The notes beneath the pieces are model-generated. The model ran no database searches. It worked only from the letters and a program-made list of their open reading frames with translations, and had not been told where the DNA came from. Shown piece after piece: positions 18,911-29,804 of a DNA stretch of 64,000 nucleotides. The stretch's first letter is position 1. Each line of letters opens with the position of its first letter. The position numbers were made by a program, and so were the translations under genes. Source of the stretch: an uncultured Pirellula sp. (lineage in GTDB: Bacteria; Planctomycetota; Planctomycetia; Pirellulales; Pirellulaceae); NCBI GenBank assembly GCA_903892355.1, contig CAITIE010000064.1, positions 186,001-250,000 of the forward strand, written 5' to 3'.

Positions 18911-20686
18911 CTATCTCCAAAACGATTTGTCGAGCGAATCCTCGGACTCGTTCGATTCGCCAGGGGATCGCTCGAGCGATAATTTTTCACTGAGCGATGC
19001 ATGCTCGCGAAGGCGTGTTACGATCGCTCGCGTGTCGATCGAAACGCCACCGCTGACGATGGCTGATATCGATCCGTCCCCCATCTTGCGAGTCGCCACG
19101 ATCGAATCGATCTCTTTGGGAGCGATTGGCAAGCGGGGTGCGTAGGCTGGGTTCCCGAGAACCTCGAACTTGTCGCCCGAGCCGTTATCGATTTCATTTC
19201 GAACCAGTTCCAATGCGATCGCTAGATCGAAGATATGGCGTAGGCGACCGTAGATCGGATGGGCCTTTTGCAAGGCATCGAATCGAGCTGTGAAGTTTTT
19301 GGCAAACGTGTCCGCTGCGCCGTCTTGCCGCTCGGAAACCTTCCTCTCTCCTTTAACATCCATCATCTGTGCCTCACTCAGGACCTGAACGTTGGGTGAT
19401 TCGAGATGGTAGATCTTCTTGTCAGGATCGTAGGGAATGCGGCTTTGCAAGCATGAGAACCACCAGCGGACCATCGATTCGCTGGACTTGCGTCCCCGAA
19501 GTTCTGTTTCGAGCCAGTAGTTTTTCACGCCATCGACGCTGGGTTCAAGTCCCAGGGCCAATCGTTTCATATGTGCATCGGCGATGAGCAGCGCATAGCC
19601 AGTCGGTGAGTCTCCGGGCAAGCCGATGATGTTCGCGTGTTGACGCCCGAGAGTTTCCTTCCATTCTTCAGCCCATCCGTCGGGATCGCGCCGAAGATTG
19701 CGGATGGAAGCTGGTTGACGGGCCATTTTGTACGCGGTCACTAAGCGATCAGGGTCGGGATCGATCGAGCAACCGAACTCACCACGATTGCGGAGGACTT
19801 GCGGGGCGATGGAAAGTAAATCCTCAAGCAGCACTGGAGGTAGCTTTAAGTCGTTATGAATCAACACGCCCGAAGGATCCGCGACGATGTTTCCGGCCGG
19901 GCCTCCGAGGAACCATTCTCGGCTCGAGGCATCGTAGGCCACGTAATCGATACGGCATAAGCCGCCGAGCAACTCCGCTGCGATTCCCGCGCCGAGTCCG
20001 GTTTCTTTTTGCTCTTTCAGTTGGCGATCGAGTTGATGCAGGGAGATCCAGCGGAGTTTGGTTGGCTGTTGCCAGTCACCGAGTTGTGAGAGCGATATGA
20101 TGGAATAGGAGTTGTCGGGTTTGGGGGCGGGGACATTGCGAAGCTTCGGGCCTCCCTCGATCTTCATCGGATCCAATCGTTCGATCACACCTGCTGGGTC
20201 GATGCGCACGCCTTGACGGAACGGGTTCATCGTCGATGTGCCACCTGCGTTCGTCCATTGGTCGGGTGTGATCGTCGATTCAATGAGTTGCATCAGTTCT
20301 GAGAAGTTCGCCATCGATGCACCGCCAGCAGCACCACCATTGGAACCTCCGAGTCCCTGTGGATTGCCGAACGGATTTCCCGCGAATCCGCCGGGGACGC
20401 CACCTGGAGCGGCACCACTCGGATTCCATCGATTGGCATGCAATGCTGTCAGGACTCGCTGCTTCGATTGTGGATCGAGCGCATCGATCTGATTTCGCAC
20501 GGCGATGGGATCTCGTCGTGCCAACGCAGCAGCGAGTTCCGGGAATTGCCGATCGAGTCTTAGGTCCTGAGCGATTGCGATGCTGGGAGTTAAAACAGCC
20601 GAAAGCAGCGTGGTGCCCACAAGCAGGCAGACCAAAACTATGAAGCCTAAAAACTCGCAGCGCGAGTTCGTGACCGATTTCCACAT
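18911..20686 (-). CDS. Exported DUF1598-like protein
   Basis: A 591-residue protein with an N-terminal signal sequence (EFLGFIVLVCLLVGTTLLSAV, cleavage probably after SIAIA). A Gly/Asn-rich segment (about residues 100-135) separates an N-terminal helical part from a large globular domain. The globular part, with WFLGGPAGNIVADPSGVLI, FGCSIDPDPDRLVTAYKMA, GLPGDSPTGYALLIADAHMK and WWFSCLQSRIPYD, matches my memory of the planctomycete DUF1598 family, whose function is unknown. The C-terminal part includes YGRLRHIFDLAIALELVRNE and a final strand-rich segment. It lies 149 bp downstream of carB on the same strand and convergent with the preceding gene. The family name is from recall rather than a search. 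Confidence 0.75.
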   Translation of the reverse strand: MWKSVTNSRCEFLGFIVLVCLLVGTTLLSAVLTPSIAIAQDLRLDRQFPELAAALARRDPIAVRNQIDALDPQSKQRVLTALHANRWNPSGAAPGGVPGGFAGNPFGNPQGLGGSNGGAAGGASMANFSELMQLIESTITPDQWTNAGGTSTMNPFRQGVRIDPAGVIERLDPMKIEGGPKLRNVPAPKPDNSYSIISLSQLGDWQQPTKLRWISLHQLDRQLKEQKETGLGAGIAAELLGGLCRIDYVAYDASSREWFLGGPAGNIVADPSGVLIHNDLKLPPVLLEDLLSIAPQVLRNRGEFGCSIDPDPDRLVTAYKMARQPASIRNLRRDPDGWAEEWKETLGRQHANIIGLPGDSPTGYALLIADAHMKRLALGLEPSVDGVKNYWLETELRGRKSSESMVRWWFSCLQSRIPYDPDKKIYHLESPNVQVLSEAQMMDVKGERKVSERQDGAADTFAKNFTARFDALQKAHPIYGRLRHIFDLAIALELVRNEIDNGSGDKFEVLGNPAYAPRLPIAPKEIDSIVATRKMGDGSISAIVSGGVSIDTRAIVTRLREHASLSEKLSLERSPGESNESEDSLDKSFWR

Positions 20687-20835
20687 GGCCTTCCCCTAGT
20701 TCAAGCAGCATGCGCCAAACGCGGCATGCCAGATCCAAATTGCGTGTCCTGAAGCACTCCGCGACCGGCTTCGACGGGGGCACGCTCCCTTACAGCTTAA
20801 ACCATACTCCCAGGGGAAACCACAAAAACGCGAAA

Positions 20836-23800
20836 TTATGCTTTGGCAAATCGCTCTTGCAGGGATAGAACCGTCATATCCTTTTCGCTGGCGGCCTGCA
20901 TGGCCTCGATCGCGATGCGTCCGGCGGAAAGGGTGGTGATGCATGGGACACCGAATTGAACGGCAGCGGCACGAATGCGACCTTCGTCGGTTCTGGCTCC
21001 TTTGCCGTTCGGAGTGTTGATGATCAGGGAAACATCGTCGTTCTTGAGGTAGTCGATCAAGTTCGGGTGGCCCTCGGCGAGTTTCTTCACACGGGTCACT
21101 GGAACGTTGGCTCGCTCGATCTCCAGCGCGGTGCCGGTGGTCGCTAGCAATCGGTAACCAAGATCGTGCAGCTGCTTGGCCAGGACGTCGATCCCCTTGC
21201 GTTGCCTCGAGGAGATGCTGAGGAAAATATTACCGCTGGTCGGGAGGACGCACCCGGCCGCGATTTGGCTTTTGTTGAAGGCGATGGCGAAATCGTCGCT
21301 GATACCCATCACCTCGCCCGTGCTCCGCATTTCGGGTCCGAGAACGATATCGACCCCAGCAAACTTGCGGAATGGAAAAACCGCTTCCTTGACCGAGATA
21401 CTGCGTGGAACCGGTTCGCCGGTGACTCCGAGTTCCTTAAGTTTCATCCCGACCATGACCTTAGCCGCGATATTGGCGACGGGAACGCCGGTCGCTTTGG
21501 CGACGAACGGCACTGTGCGGCTAGCTCGCGGATTGACTTCCAAAACGTACACGGTCTGCTTGCCGTCTTCTTCTTCCTTGATCGCGAACTGCACGTTCAT
21601 GAGCCCGATGACCTTTAGGCGTTTTGCCATGGCGTAGGTGGCGCTGCGGATGTCTGAGAGAACGCTTTCGGAGAGGGAGAACGGTGGGATGACGCAGGCC
21701 GAATCGCCGGAGTGAACGCCGGCCTCCTCAATGTGTTCCATGATCCCCATGATGACCACATCATCCCCGTCCGACACGGCATCGACGTCGACTTCGGTCG
21801 CGTCTTCGAGAAAGCGATCGATCAGCACCGGTTGGCCTTGAGCGACGACAAACGCTTCCGCAACGAACCGTTCAAACTGGGAATTGTCGTAGCAGATTTC
21901 CATCGCTCTTCCCCCGAGGACGAAGCTGGGGCGGACCAAGCATGGGTAGCCGATCTTCTGCACTTCCGCGCGGGCTTGTGCCATGGTTCGCACGATCCCG
22001 TTGGCGGGTTGTGAGAGTTTCAGTTCTTCGATCAGCTGTTGGAATTTTTCGCGGTCTTCGGCATCTTCGATCGTTTCGACGCTGGTGCCTACGATGGGAA
22101 CACCGGCGTTGGCGAGCGCTCGTGCGAGATTCAAGGGGGTTTGACCGCCAAACTGAACGATGACCCCATCGGGTTGAATCCGGTCGAAGATATTGAGCAC
22201 ATCTTCGGTGGTGAGTGGTTCGAAGAATAGGAGGTCGCTCGTATCGTAATCGGTGCTGACCGTTTCAGGGTTGCTGTTGACCATGATCGACTCGATGCCG
22301 ATTTCGCGGAGCGCATAGCTGGCATGGCAGCAGCAGTAATCGAATTCGATTCCTTGTCCGATGCGGTTTGGGCCACCGCCGAGGATCATTACTCGCTTCT
22401 TGCCAGGAGATTTGAGAGGAGTTTCATCTTCACTTTCGTAGGTGCTGTAGTAATAAGGCGTATAAGCCTCAAACTCTGCGGCGCACGTGTCGACCGACTT
22501 GAAGGTTGCCACGATGCCGTGATCTTTGCGCCATTGGCGAATTTCATCGTCATCGCTGGCCAGAAGTTCCGCGAGTTGCCGGTCGGAGAATCCGGCTTGC
22601 TTCGCCATCTTCATGGTCGCGACATCGATTTTGGCGATGGAACCAATGGATCGCAAATGTGTTTCGATCTGCACTAGTTCTAGAAGTTGATCGAGGAACC
22701 AAGGGTCGATGCCTGTAATTGAGTAGATCTCGTCCGTGGACATGCCGCTGAGCATGGCATAGCGAAGGAACCAAACGCGATCGGGATTGGGGCGAGAGAG
22801 TTTGCTCCGAATCTCTTCGTCGTCTGGGCGGCGATCGGAGTACCACAGGTCCTTCGTATCGGAACCGAAGCCAAACGCACCGACCTCGAGTCCTCGCAGC
22901 GCCTTTTGGAATGACTCCTTAAAGGTTCGGCCGATGGCCATGGTTTCACCAACGCTTTTCATTTGCGTGGTCAATGTTGAGTCCGCCTCGGGGAATTTTT
23001 CGAACGCGAACCGTGGGATCTTGGTCACGACATAATCGATGGTCGGTTCAAAGCAAGCTTGGGTCTTGCGCGTGATATCGTTTTGCAATTCCCACAACCG
23101 GAAACCGACGGCGAGTTTTGCAGCGATCTTTGCGATCGGAAATCCGGTTGCCTTGCTCGCCAGCGCGCTGGATCTGCTGACGCGAGGATTCATCTCGATC
23201 ACGATCATCCTGCCGTCTCTGGGGTTGATCGCGAACTGGATATTGGATCCACCAGTTTCAACACCGATTTCGCGGATAATCGCAAGGCTCGCGTCCCGCA
23301 TGCGTTGGTATTCTTTGTCGGTCAGCGTTTGTGCTGGTGCTACGGTGATGGAGTCGCCCGTGTGGACCCCCATGGGATCGAAGTTTTCGATGGAGCAGAT
23401 GATAACGACGTTATCGTCGACATCGCGCATCACTTCCATCTCGTATTCTTTCCAACCGATGATCGATTCCTCGATGAGGACTTCGGTGATCGGCGACAAT
23501 GTCAAGCCGTTTTGGACGAGCGAGTCGAACTCATCACGGTTGTAAGCGATCGCGGAACCGCTTCCACCCATTGTGAAGCTGGGGCGAACGACGCACGGTA
23601 ATCCAACCTCCGCGAGAACTTTGCGAGCTTCTTCGGTCGAGTGGACAACGCTTCCACGGCAGACTTCCATCCCGATCTTCTCCATCGCGACCTTGAAAGC
23701 ATCGCGGGCCTCGGCCTTGTGGATGACCTCGGGATTGGCCCCGATCATTTCGCATTTGAATTTTTCTAGCACCCCGTGCTTGGCCAAATCCATGGCAATG

Positions 23801-24090
23801 TTGAGCGCGGTTTGGCCACCAAGAGTCGGAAGGATTGCGTCAGGCCGCTCGCGCTCGATCACTTTGGCTACGAACTCCCAGGTCAAGGGTTCGATGTAAG
23901 TTCGGGCCGCAAGTGCCGGATCGGTCATGATGGTCGCCGGATTGCTGTTGACCAAAACGACTTCGAATCCCTCTTCGCGAAGGGCTTTGCAGGCTTGAGT
24001 ACCGGAGTAATCGAACTCGCATGCTTGTCCAATGACGATAGGACCGGATCCGATCAGAAGGATCTTGTTGATATCGGTGCGGCGGGGCAC
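20836..24090 (-). CDS. carB: Carbamoyl-phosphate synthase large subunit
   Basis: CarB makes carbamoyl phosphate from bicarbonate, ammonia (delivered by CarA from glutamine) and two ATP, for pyrimidines and arginine. Family similarity begins at [20 protein letters not shown], so GTG 24090 is chosen as the start (1084 aa, close to the usual 1070); the 56 extra upstream codons in the open frame have no similarity. Two ATP-grasp halves are visible: [15 protein letters not shown] and [17 protein letters not shown] in the first, [32 protein letters not shown] and [20 protein letters not shown] in the second. The C-terminal MGS-like allosteric domain has [13 protein letters not shown] and [10 protein letters not shown]. 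carA is not in the window. The leader contains two adjacent hairpins. Confidence 0.97.
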   Translation of the reverse strand: MPRRTDINKILLIGSGPIVIGQACEFDYSGTQACKALREEGFEVVLVNSNPATIMTDPALAARTYIEPLTWEFVAKVIERERPDAILPTLGGQTALNIAMDLAKHGVLEKFKCEMIGANPEVIHKAEARDAFKVAMEKIGMEVCRGSVVHSTEEARKVLAEVGLPCVVRPSFTMGGSGSAIAYNRDEFDSLVQNGLTLSPITEVLIEESIIGWKEYEMEVMRDVDDNVVIICSIENFDPMGVHTGDSITVAPAQTLTDKEYQRMRDASLAIIREIGVETGGSNIQFAINPRDGRMIVIEMNPRVSRSSALASKATGFPIAKIAAKLAVGFRLWELQNDITRKTQACFEPTIDYVVTKIPRFAFEKFPEADSTLTTQMKSVGETMAIGRTFKESFQKALRGLEVGAFGFGSDTKDLWYSDRRPDDEEIRSKLSRPNPDRVWFLRYAMLSGMSTDEIYSITGIDPWFLDQLLELVQIETHLRSIGSIAKIDVATMKMAKQAGFSDRQLAELLASDDDEIRQWRKDHGIVATFKSVDTCAAEFEAYTPYYYSTYESEDETPLKSPGKKRVMILGGGPNRIGQGIEFDYCCCHASYALREIGIESIMVNSNPETVSTDYDTSDLLFFEPLTTEDVLNIFDRIQPDGVIVQFGGQTPLNLARALANAGVPIVGTSVETIEDAEDREKFQQLIEELKLSQPANGIVRTMAQARAEVQKIGYPCLVRPSFVLGGRAMEICYDNSQFERFVAEAFVVAQGQPVLIDRFLEDATEVDVDAVSDGDDVVIMGIMEHIEEAGVHSGDSACVIPPFSLSESVLSDIRSATYAMAKRLKVIGLMNVQFAIKEEEDGKQTVYVLEVNPRASRTVPFVAKATGVPVANIAAKVMVGMKLKELGVTGEPVPRSISVKEAVFPFRKFAGVDIVLGPEMRSTGEVMGISDDFAIAFNKSQIAAGCVLPTSGNIFLSISSRQRKGIDVLAKQLHDLGYRLLATTGTALEIERANVPVTRVKKLAEGHPNLIDYLKNDDVSLIINTPNGKGARTDEGRIRAAAVQFGVPCITTLSAGRIAIEAMQAASEKDMTVLSLQERFAKA

Positions 24091-24132
24091 GAGAAACCTG
24101 GCTTTGCAGAAGGTACGGAGATGGTTGACGCT

Positions 24133-24176
24133 CCGCCGTTCAAAAATCGGCGGCCCTGACGAGCACGCCTCGTCAG
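24133..24176 (-). promoter_or_regulatory. Two adjacent hairpins in the carB leader
   Basis: Two perfect stems lie 43-86 nt upstream of the carB start: CTGACGAG pairing with CTCGTCAG across a 5-nt loop (24156-24176), and CCGCCG with CGGCGG across a 9-nt loop (24133-24153), separated by 2 nt. No T-run follows in the carB direction, so they are not ordinary terminators. They may control carB expression or mRNA stability. Confidence 0.45.
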
Positions 24177-24179
24177 CGC

Positions 24180-24213
24180 GTTGTGCGGTTGGATTAGTTG
24201 TGCGGTTGGATTT
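24180..24213. repeat. 17-bp tandem repeat x2 upstream of carB
   Basis: Two adjacent copies of GTTGTGCGGTTGGATTA (last base differs) at 24180-24196 and 24197-24213, between the carB leader hairpins and the eno terminator. Confidence 0.9.
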
Positions 24214-24233
24214 TCGGTGTCGACTCACTTTGC

Positions 24234-24260
24234 AAAAACAGTGGGAGAGGTCCCCCACTG
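24234..24260 (-). terminator. Rho-independent terminator of eno
   Basis: On the minus strand CAGTGGG and CCCACTG form a 7-bp stem with an 8-nt loop, followed directly by TTTTT and GC. It lies 127-153 bp downstream of the eno stop codon in the direction of eno transcription and ahead of carB. Confidence 0.7.
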
Positions 24261-24281
24261 CGATCGCATGTTTTTGACTTC

Positions 24282-24317
24282 AAATCAGCGGCAATTCTGA
24301 AATCGGCGGCAATTCTG
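24282..24317. repeat. 18-bp tandem repeat x2 downstream of eno
   Basis: Adjacent copies of AAATCRGCGGCAATTCTG (one A/G difference) at 24282-24299 and 24300-24317, with a decayed partial third copy after them. They are 70 bp past the eno stop, between the stop and the eno terminator. Confidence 0.85.
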
Positions 24318-24386
24318 AATCCCGCCGCAACACGGAGTATTGCGATGGAAGACAATTTCACCAGCGACTTTGGGTCAGTTATGCCA

Positions 24387-25670
<1,284 letters not shown>

Positions 25671-25857
25671 CTACTCAAAACTAGGAAAGGGTGAATGAAA
25701 TAGCTGGCGTCATCAGCCCGATCGCAACGCGGGCGGGCCCGATTCTGTTCGATAATCGCCAAATTGGCTAGAAGGTAGACGAAAAACGGACGGACCGTTA
25801 GTCTTAATTCTCGATCGATGTTGGGTTTTTCAATCTCTCGTCCGAGGAGTGCTCCGC

Positions 25858-26460
25858 GTGTTCACAGGTCTTGTCGAAGGCACCGTGCTGTTGGCCCGTA
25901 AAATCTCCGAAGGGGCGGGAGAAAAGTTCACCTTCGATCTCGGGAAATTGGCCGATGGGGTTCAGTTGGGGGATAGCGTTGCTTTCGCCGGATGCTGCTT
26001 GACGGTTGTCGCGCTCGATGGCACCCGAGCAGACTTCGAATTGGGTTCCGAAACCTTGTCAAAAACAACGTTTCGTGGGATCGGGATCGGCGACCGAGTC
26101 AATTGTGAGCGATCGTTGCAGGTTGGAGACCGGTTAGGTGGGCATTACGTGACGGGGCATGTTGATGGGCTGGGAACGGTCCGCCAAATACGGGAAGAAG
26201 GGCCGTGGCGGTTTTTTCGATTCGAAGCCCCGCTCCATTTGCTGCGGCAGATGGCGTCAAAAGGCTCCATAGCGATCGACGGGGTGAGTTTAACCATCGT
26301 TGATGCAGATGATCAGTCCTTCAGTGTCGCACTAATCCCGCACACGCTTGAGGTAACGACCCTCGGAACGCTTCGCGTCGGGAGCTTTGTCCATCTGGAA
26401 ACCGATGTGCTCGCCAAGTACGTTGCGAGGCAGTTGGAGGGGCGGTTGCCAGCCGTCTGA
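25858..26460 (+). CDS. ribE: Riboflavin synthase alpha subunit
   Basis: Riboflavin synthase dismutates two 6,7-dimethyl-8-ribityllumazine molecules to riboflavin. The start is GTG 25858, giving the family N-terminus (M)FTGLVEGTV, with GAGGAG 8 bp upstream; the ORF extends three codons further but that part has no similarity. The 200-residue protein has two lumazine-binding repeats: residues 1-95 with GDSVAFAGCCLTVVALDG and 96-200 with GGHYVTGHVDGLGTV, MASKGSIAIDGVSLTIVDAD and LIPHTLEVTTLG. The length is normal. Other riboflavin genes are absent from the window, and no FMN riboswitch is visible in the short upstream region. Confidence 0.94.
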   Translation: MFTGLVEGTVLLARKISEGAGEKFTFDLGKLADGVQLGDSVAFAGCCLTVVALDGTRADFELGSETLSKTTFRGIGIGDRVNCERSLQVGDRLGGHYVTGHVDGLGTVRQIREEGPWRFFRFEAPLHLLRQMASKGSIAIDGVSLTIVDADDQSFSVALIPHTLEVTTLGTLRVGSFVHLETDVLAKYVARQLEGRLPAV

Positions 26461-26683
26461 TCTCAGGGTGGCGGCGGACCAGCTGGGTTCGGACCTGGCG
26501 ATGCATCCCGGAAGTCGTTGCATGCACGAGATCGGTGTAAACCCGAGAAAAACTCTGGACTTCCGGGCGTGATCCCCTTACGAAGCGGCTTGCGAAAAGC
26601 CTATGCTATCGAGTCGACCCGACGCTGCTTTGCCAGCGAGTCGTCCTATTGAATAGCCATCGCGTGTTTCCGCTGAATCTGAA

Positions 26684-28087
26684 ATGTCCAAAAATACCAA
26701 GTTAGCCGTCGTCGAAGTCGAGTCCGAAAAGTACCCGTTCAATTACCGGTTTCCGCTCAAGTTTGGTGGGCGCGTGGTCAAGGACGTGACGGTTTTTCGC
26801 ACGACGATCACCCTCGAGGATAAGAACCGCAAGAAGACCAGCCATGGTATCGGCGAGATGACCATGGGGACCGCTTGGGCGTGGCCGAGCGCCACGCTTT
26901 CCCCTGAGATGGCTCTTAAGACCGTGGTCGTTCTCGCCGAGCGTATAGCCGTTGCGGCGCAGACGCTCGACCCAGCGAACCATCCCGTTCATTTGGCGAC
27001 ACAGCTCAAATCGATCGCTAAATCGTTGGCTGCCGAACTGGCTGCGGCCATGAAGCTGACCGAGGCGATCCCCGATTTAGCGATCGCTTTGGCTCTTTCC
27101 CCGACCGATATCGCGTTGCATGACGCTTTTGGGCGATTGAATGATGCAAACACCTTCGATTGCTTCACCCAAGATCTCGTCGGATGCGATCTCTCAACAT
27201 GGCTTGGGGAGGAGTTTGTCGGCAAGCATTTCTCTGAAATCATCTCGCCAAAATCGGCCCCAACGCTGGCTCTGTACCATCTGGTTGGCTCGCTCGATCC
27301 ATTGAGCAACGATGACCTCAATCGCAAGGTGGGGGATGGGCTTCCGGAGACGCTTGAGGATTGGGTCAAATCCCAGCAACTGACGCATTTGAAAATAAAA
27401 CTAACCGGCAAGGACCTTGATGCCGATGTCGGGCGGGTGGTGGAGATCGATCGCATCGCGGTCCGCGCGTTCCCGACCAAGGTCTTCTCCTACTCGCTCG
27501 ATTTCAACGAAGCTTGCGAGAACGAGGACTACGTGATCGACTTCTTGGAGCGATTGGATCGCCTTAGCCGGGATTCGATTGCAAAATTGCACTACATCGA
27601 ACAGCCGATGCTCCGCGACCTGAAGAGCCGCAAAGAAGTCACCATGCACCGGGTCAGCCGGCTCAAGCCAGTCGTGATCGACGAGTCCTTGACCGACCTA
27701 GAAATGCTTCAGTTTGCCAAGCAGCAAGGCTACTCGGGGATAGCCGTGAAGGCGTGCAAGGGAATCACCGATTCTTTGTTGCTGTCGGCTGCTGCCAAAC
27801 AGTATGGCATGAAGATCTACGTCCAAGACCTCACGTGCGTTGGTGGCTCCTTCATGACGTCGGCTTCGCTCGCATCGCGCATTGCGGGCGTCACGGCCGT
27901 CGAAGGCAACGGTCGCCAATACTGCCCAGCCGGCAACAAGGATTGGGAGTCCCTTTACCGCCCCATGTTCAAAATCTTGGGAGGCGTCGTGCCGACCGAA
28001 TTGCTGTCGGGGATCGGCCTCGGGTTCGCTTGGCCGAGAAATATCCTCTCCAAAAAGTTCGCCGACATGGCGACACCACCAACCTAA
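26684..28087 (+). CDS. Enolase-superfamily enzyme, MR/MLE type
   Basis: Members of this superfamily abstract a proton next to a carboxylate and stabilise the enolate with Mg; they include racemases, epimerases and cycloisomerases. This 467-residue protein keeps the muconate-lactonizing-type residues: KIK in HLKIKLTGKD (about residue 237), the Mg ligands DFN in YSLDFNEAC (about 273), E in YIEQPMLRD (about 306) and DES in VVIDESLTDL (about 332), and the second lysine in GIAVKACKGITDS (about 357). At 467 residues it is longer than the usual 350-400. The substrate cannot be read from sequence; a dipeptide epimerase or a sugar-acid enzyme are options. It precedes an amidohydrolase by 51 bp on the same strand. 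Confidence 0.82.
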   Translation: MSKNTKLAVVEVESEKYPFNYRFPLKFGGRVVKDVTVFRTTITLEDKNRKKTSHGIGEMTMGTAWAWPSATLSPEMALKTVVVLAERIAVAAQTLDPANHPVHLATQLKSIAKSLAAELAAAMKLTEAIPDLAIALALSPTDIALHDAFGRLNDANTFDCFTQDLVGCDLSTWLGEEFVGKHFSEIISPKSAPTLALYHLVGSLDPLSNDDLNRKVGDGLPETLEDWVKSQQLTHLKIKLTGKDLDADVGRVVEIDRIAVRAFPTKVFSYSLDFNEACENEDYVIDFLERLDRLSRDSIAKLHYIEQPMLRDLKSRKEVTMHRVSRLKPVVIDESLTDLEMLQFAKQQGYSGIAVKACKGITDSLLLSAAAKQYGMKIYVQDLTCVGGSFMTSASLASRIAGVTAVEGNGRQYCPAGNKDWESLYRPMFKILGGVVPTELLSGIGLGFAWPRNILSKKFADMATPPT

Positions 28088-28138
28088 CCGGCTTCGCTCC
28101 CTACGCCCCTTCGCGAACCAAAGCACGATAAGGCAAAT

Positions 28139-29563
28139 ATGAGTGCAGTCGCCATCGAGCCAGATTGGATCGTACCGGTAGATTCCCCAGAGATCCCGCG
28201 TGGAGTACTGGTCATTGATTCCGGCAAGGTCGAGTTTGTGGGGCCTGTGCTTCCGCAACGATTCGCAAACATCCCTAAATTTCGATTGCCGGGTATCGCG
28301 ATTCTACCCGGGCTGGTAAACGCGCACTGCCATCTTGAGTTCAGTGATCTATCGCGACCGATCCGATCCACGGGGTCATTTACGCAATGGCTCTCGGAGG
28401 TGATCGCTGTTCGACAGTCCCAGCGCGATGCTTCCGAGGAAGAACGCCTGGAGTCCCGTCGCAAAGCGATCCACGCTGGTGTTCGGGAATCATGGCTGGC
28501 CGGGGTACGGTTTGTCGTGGATATGGTGACGGCTCCTTGGAGCCAGCGATGGGTGGACGAAGCGAACCTGGCATGCTTGGAAACGTTGTCTCCGTTTGCC
28601 CGTAAAACGTTTGTTCCAAATGTGGCTTTGACGGTGTTGCCGTGCGTGGAACTGATCGATGTGAACCGGAATCGCGGCGATCAAACGGAACTTTTGGCGA
28701 CGCAACTGCTCAAGGAGTCCATCGGCCCCGCCGTCGAAAAGCCAGGGCTCGCTCCGCATGCTCCCTACACTGCTTCGATGGCGTTGTTGCAGCGAGCTGC
28801 CATGAGGGCGCATACCGAAGAGCGATTGATATGCATGCATCTGGCGGAAACACAGGAAGAACTCGAATGGTTGCAGGATCGGTCGGGGCCTTTTGCCTCC
28901 ATGCTCGAACCTTACATGGATCAAATGTTCCGGTCTCGTGTCGGGACAATCAACAGCCACATTCAATCCTTGTCGCACGCTTGGCGAGCCCTCGTGGTTC
29001 ACGGCAACTACCTATCCAAGCAAGAACTGATCTCTTTGAGCCGATATCGGAATCACATGGGTATCGTTTACTGCCCACGCACCCACTCCCATTTTCAACA
29101 TCAAGATCACCCTGCGGTGAAATGGAACGATGCGATCCCGATCATGCTGGGTACCGACTCGCGCGCGTCCAATCCTGATTTGTCCATTTGGGAAGAAATC
29201 TGCTGGGCGTCGAACCTAATGCTCTCGTTGAGCCCCAAGCAGATCGCTTTGATGGCCACGACTGGACCGGCGCGATTCTTGCAAGTCGAATCGCAGGTGG
29301 GGGCGCTTCGTGCTGGTTGTTTCTCTCGTTTGTCAGCGATCGACGTGTCGACGTCCCGGCTCTATCAATCGCCTGCAATCCAATCGCCTGCAATCGGCAG
29401 CAACGCAATCAAGGCCGCCCCCAATACCTCGGTAACGAACACGACTGCCATGTTGAGCGACTCGGCAATTAGAAGCATTTCCTCAACAGAGCTTTGGGAG
29501 TCGATGCTCGACGATGGAGCTATTAAGCCGCTGGAATCGCTGGCTTGTTTCCAACTCCCCTGA
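28139..29563 (+). CDS. Amidohydrolase-superfamily deaminase/hydrolase
   Basis: A 474-residue metal-dependent hydrolase. The barrel motifs are LPGLVNAHCHLEFSDL (the HxH pair, about residue 60), GLAPHAPYTAS (about 202), CMHLAETQEELEW (about 231), VVHGNYLSKQ (about 284) and IMLGTDSRASNPDLSIWEE (about 334). This order fits the chlorohydrolase/deaminase branch that includes aminofutalosine, cytosine and S-adenosylhomocysteine deaminases. The HLEFSDL context is reminiscent of aminofutalosine deaminases of the menaquinone pathway, but no other futalosine genes are here, so this is only a suggestion. A 15-bp tandem duplication adds QSPAIQSPAI in the C-terminal, variable part. It is probably co-transcribed with the upstream enolase-superfamily gene. 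Confidence 0.82.
   Translation: MSAVAIEPDWIVPVDSPEIPRGVLVIDSGKVEFVGPVLPQRFANIPKFRLPGIAILPGLVNAHCHLEFSDLSRPIRSTGSFTQWLSEVIAVRQSQRDASEEERLESRRKAIHAGVRESWLAGVRFVVDMVTAPWSQRWVDEANLACLETLSPFARKTFVPNVALTVLPCVELIDVNRNRGDQTELLATQLLKESIGPAVEKPGLAPHAPYTASMALLQRAAMRAHTEERLICMHLAETQEELEWLQDRSGPFASMLEPYMDQMFRSRVGTINSHIQSLSHAWRALVVHGNYLSKQELISLSRYRNHMGIVYCPRTHSHFQHQDHPAVKWNDAIPIMLGTDSRASNPDLSIWEEICWASNLMLSLSPKQIALMATTGPARFLQVESQVGALRAGCFSRLSAIDVSTSRLYQSPAIQSPAIGSNAIKAAPNTSVTNTTAMLSDSAIRSISSTELWESMLDDGAIKPLESLACFQLP
29366..29395. repeat. 15-bp tandem repeat x2 inside the amidohydrolase gene
   Basis: Two exact adjacent copies of CAATCGCCTGCAATC, encoding QSPAI twice in frame in a Ser/Ala/Ile-rich linker near the C-terminus. 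Confidence 0.9.
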
Positions 29564-29584
29564 CGTTTTGCCGATTCGATTTTT

Positions 29585-29612
29585 TGCGGTGAGGTTCATG
29601 CGGTGAGGTTCA
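29585..29612. repeat. 14-bp tandem repeat x2 after the amidohydrolase gene
   Basis: Two exact adjacent copies of TGCGGTGAGGTTCA, starting 22 bp after the stop codon of the upstream gene. Confidence 0.9.
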
Positions 29613-29728
29613 GACGGTTGGAAACCACTTCGTGCTAGCATTCTTGTTGGGGGCATCGGTATGGTTTCTAATGGGCATTGCCGAGAACGATTTGCGACAA
29701 CGATTTAAGAAACCAGGTTAAATCGACA

Positions 29729-29758
29729 TTGGCACAAACTGTCTATTTCCACTAGACT
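29729..29758 (+). promoter_or_regulatory. Candidate promoter of the yhaO/yhaN-like operon
   Basis: TTGGCA (5 of 6 matches to the -35 consensus) and TAGACT (4 of 6 to the -10) are separated by 18 bp; start of transcription would be near 29765, giving a 40-nt leader that contains the AGGGAGG ribosome binding site before ATG 29805. Confidence 0.35.
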
Positions 29759-29804
29759 GCCACGGCTATGGCGTTTTACGCAGTTCCACTAGGGAGGGTG
29801 GCAC

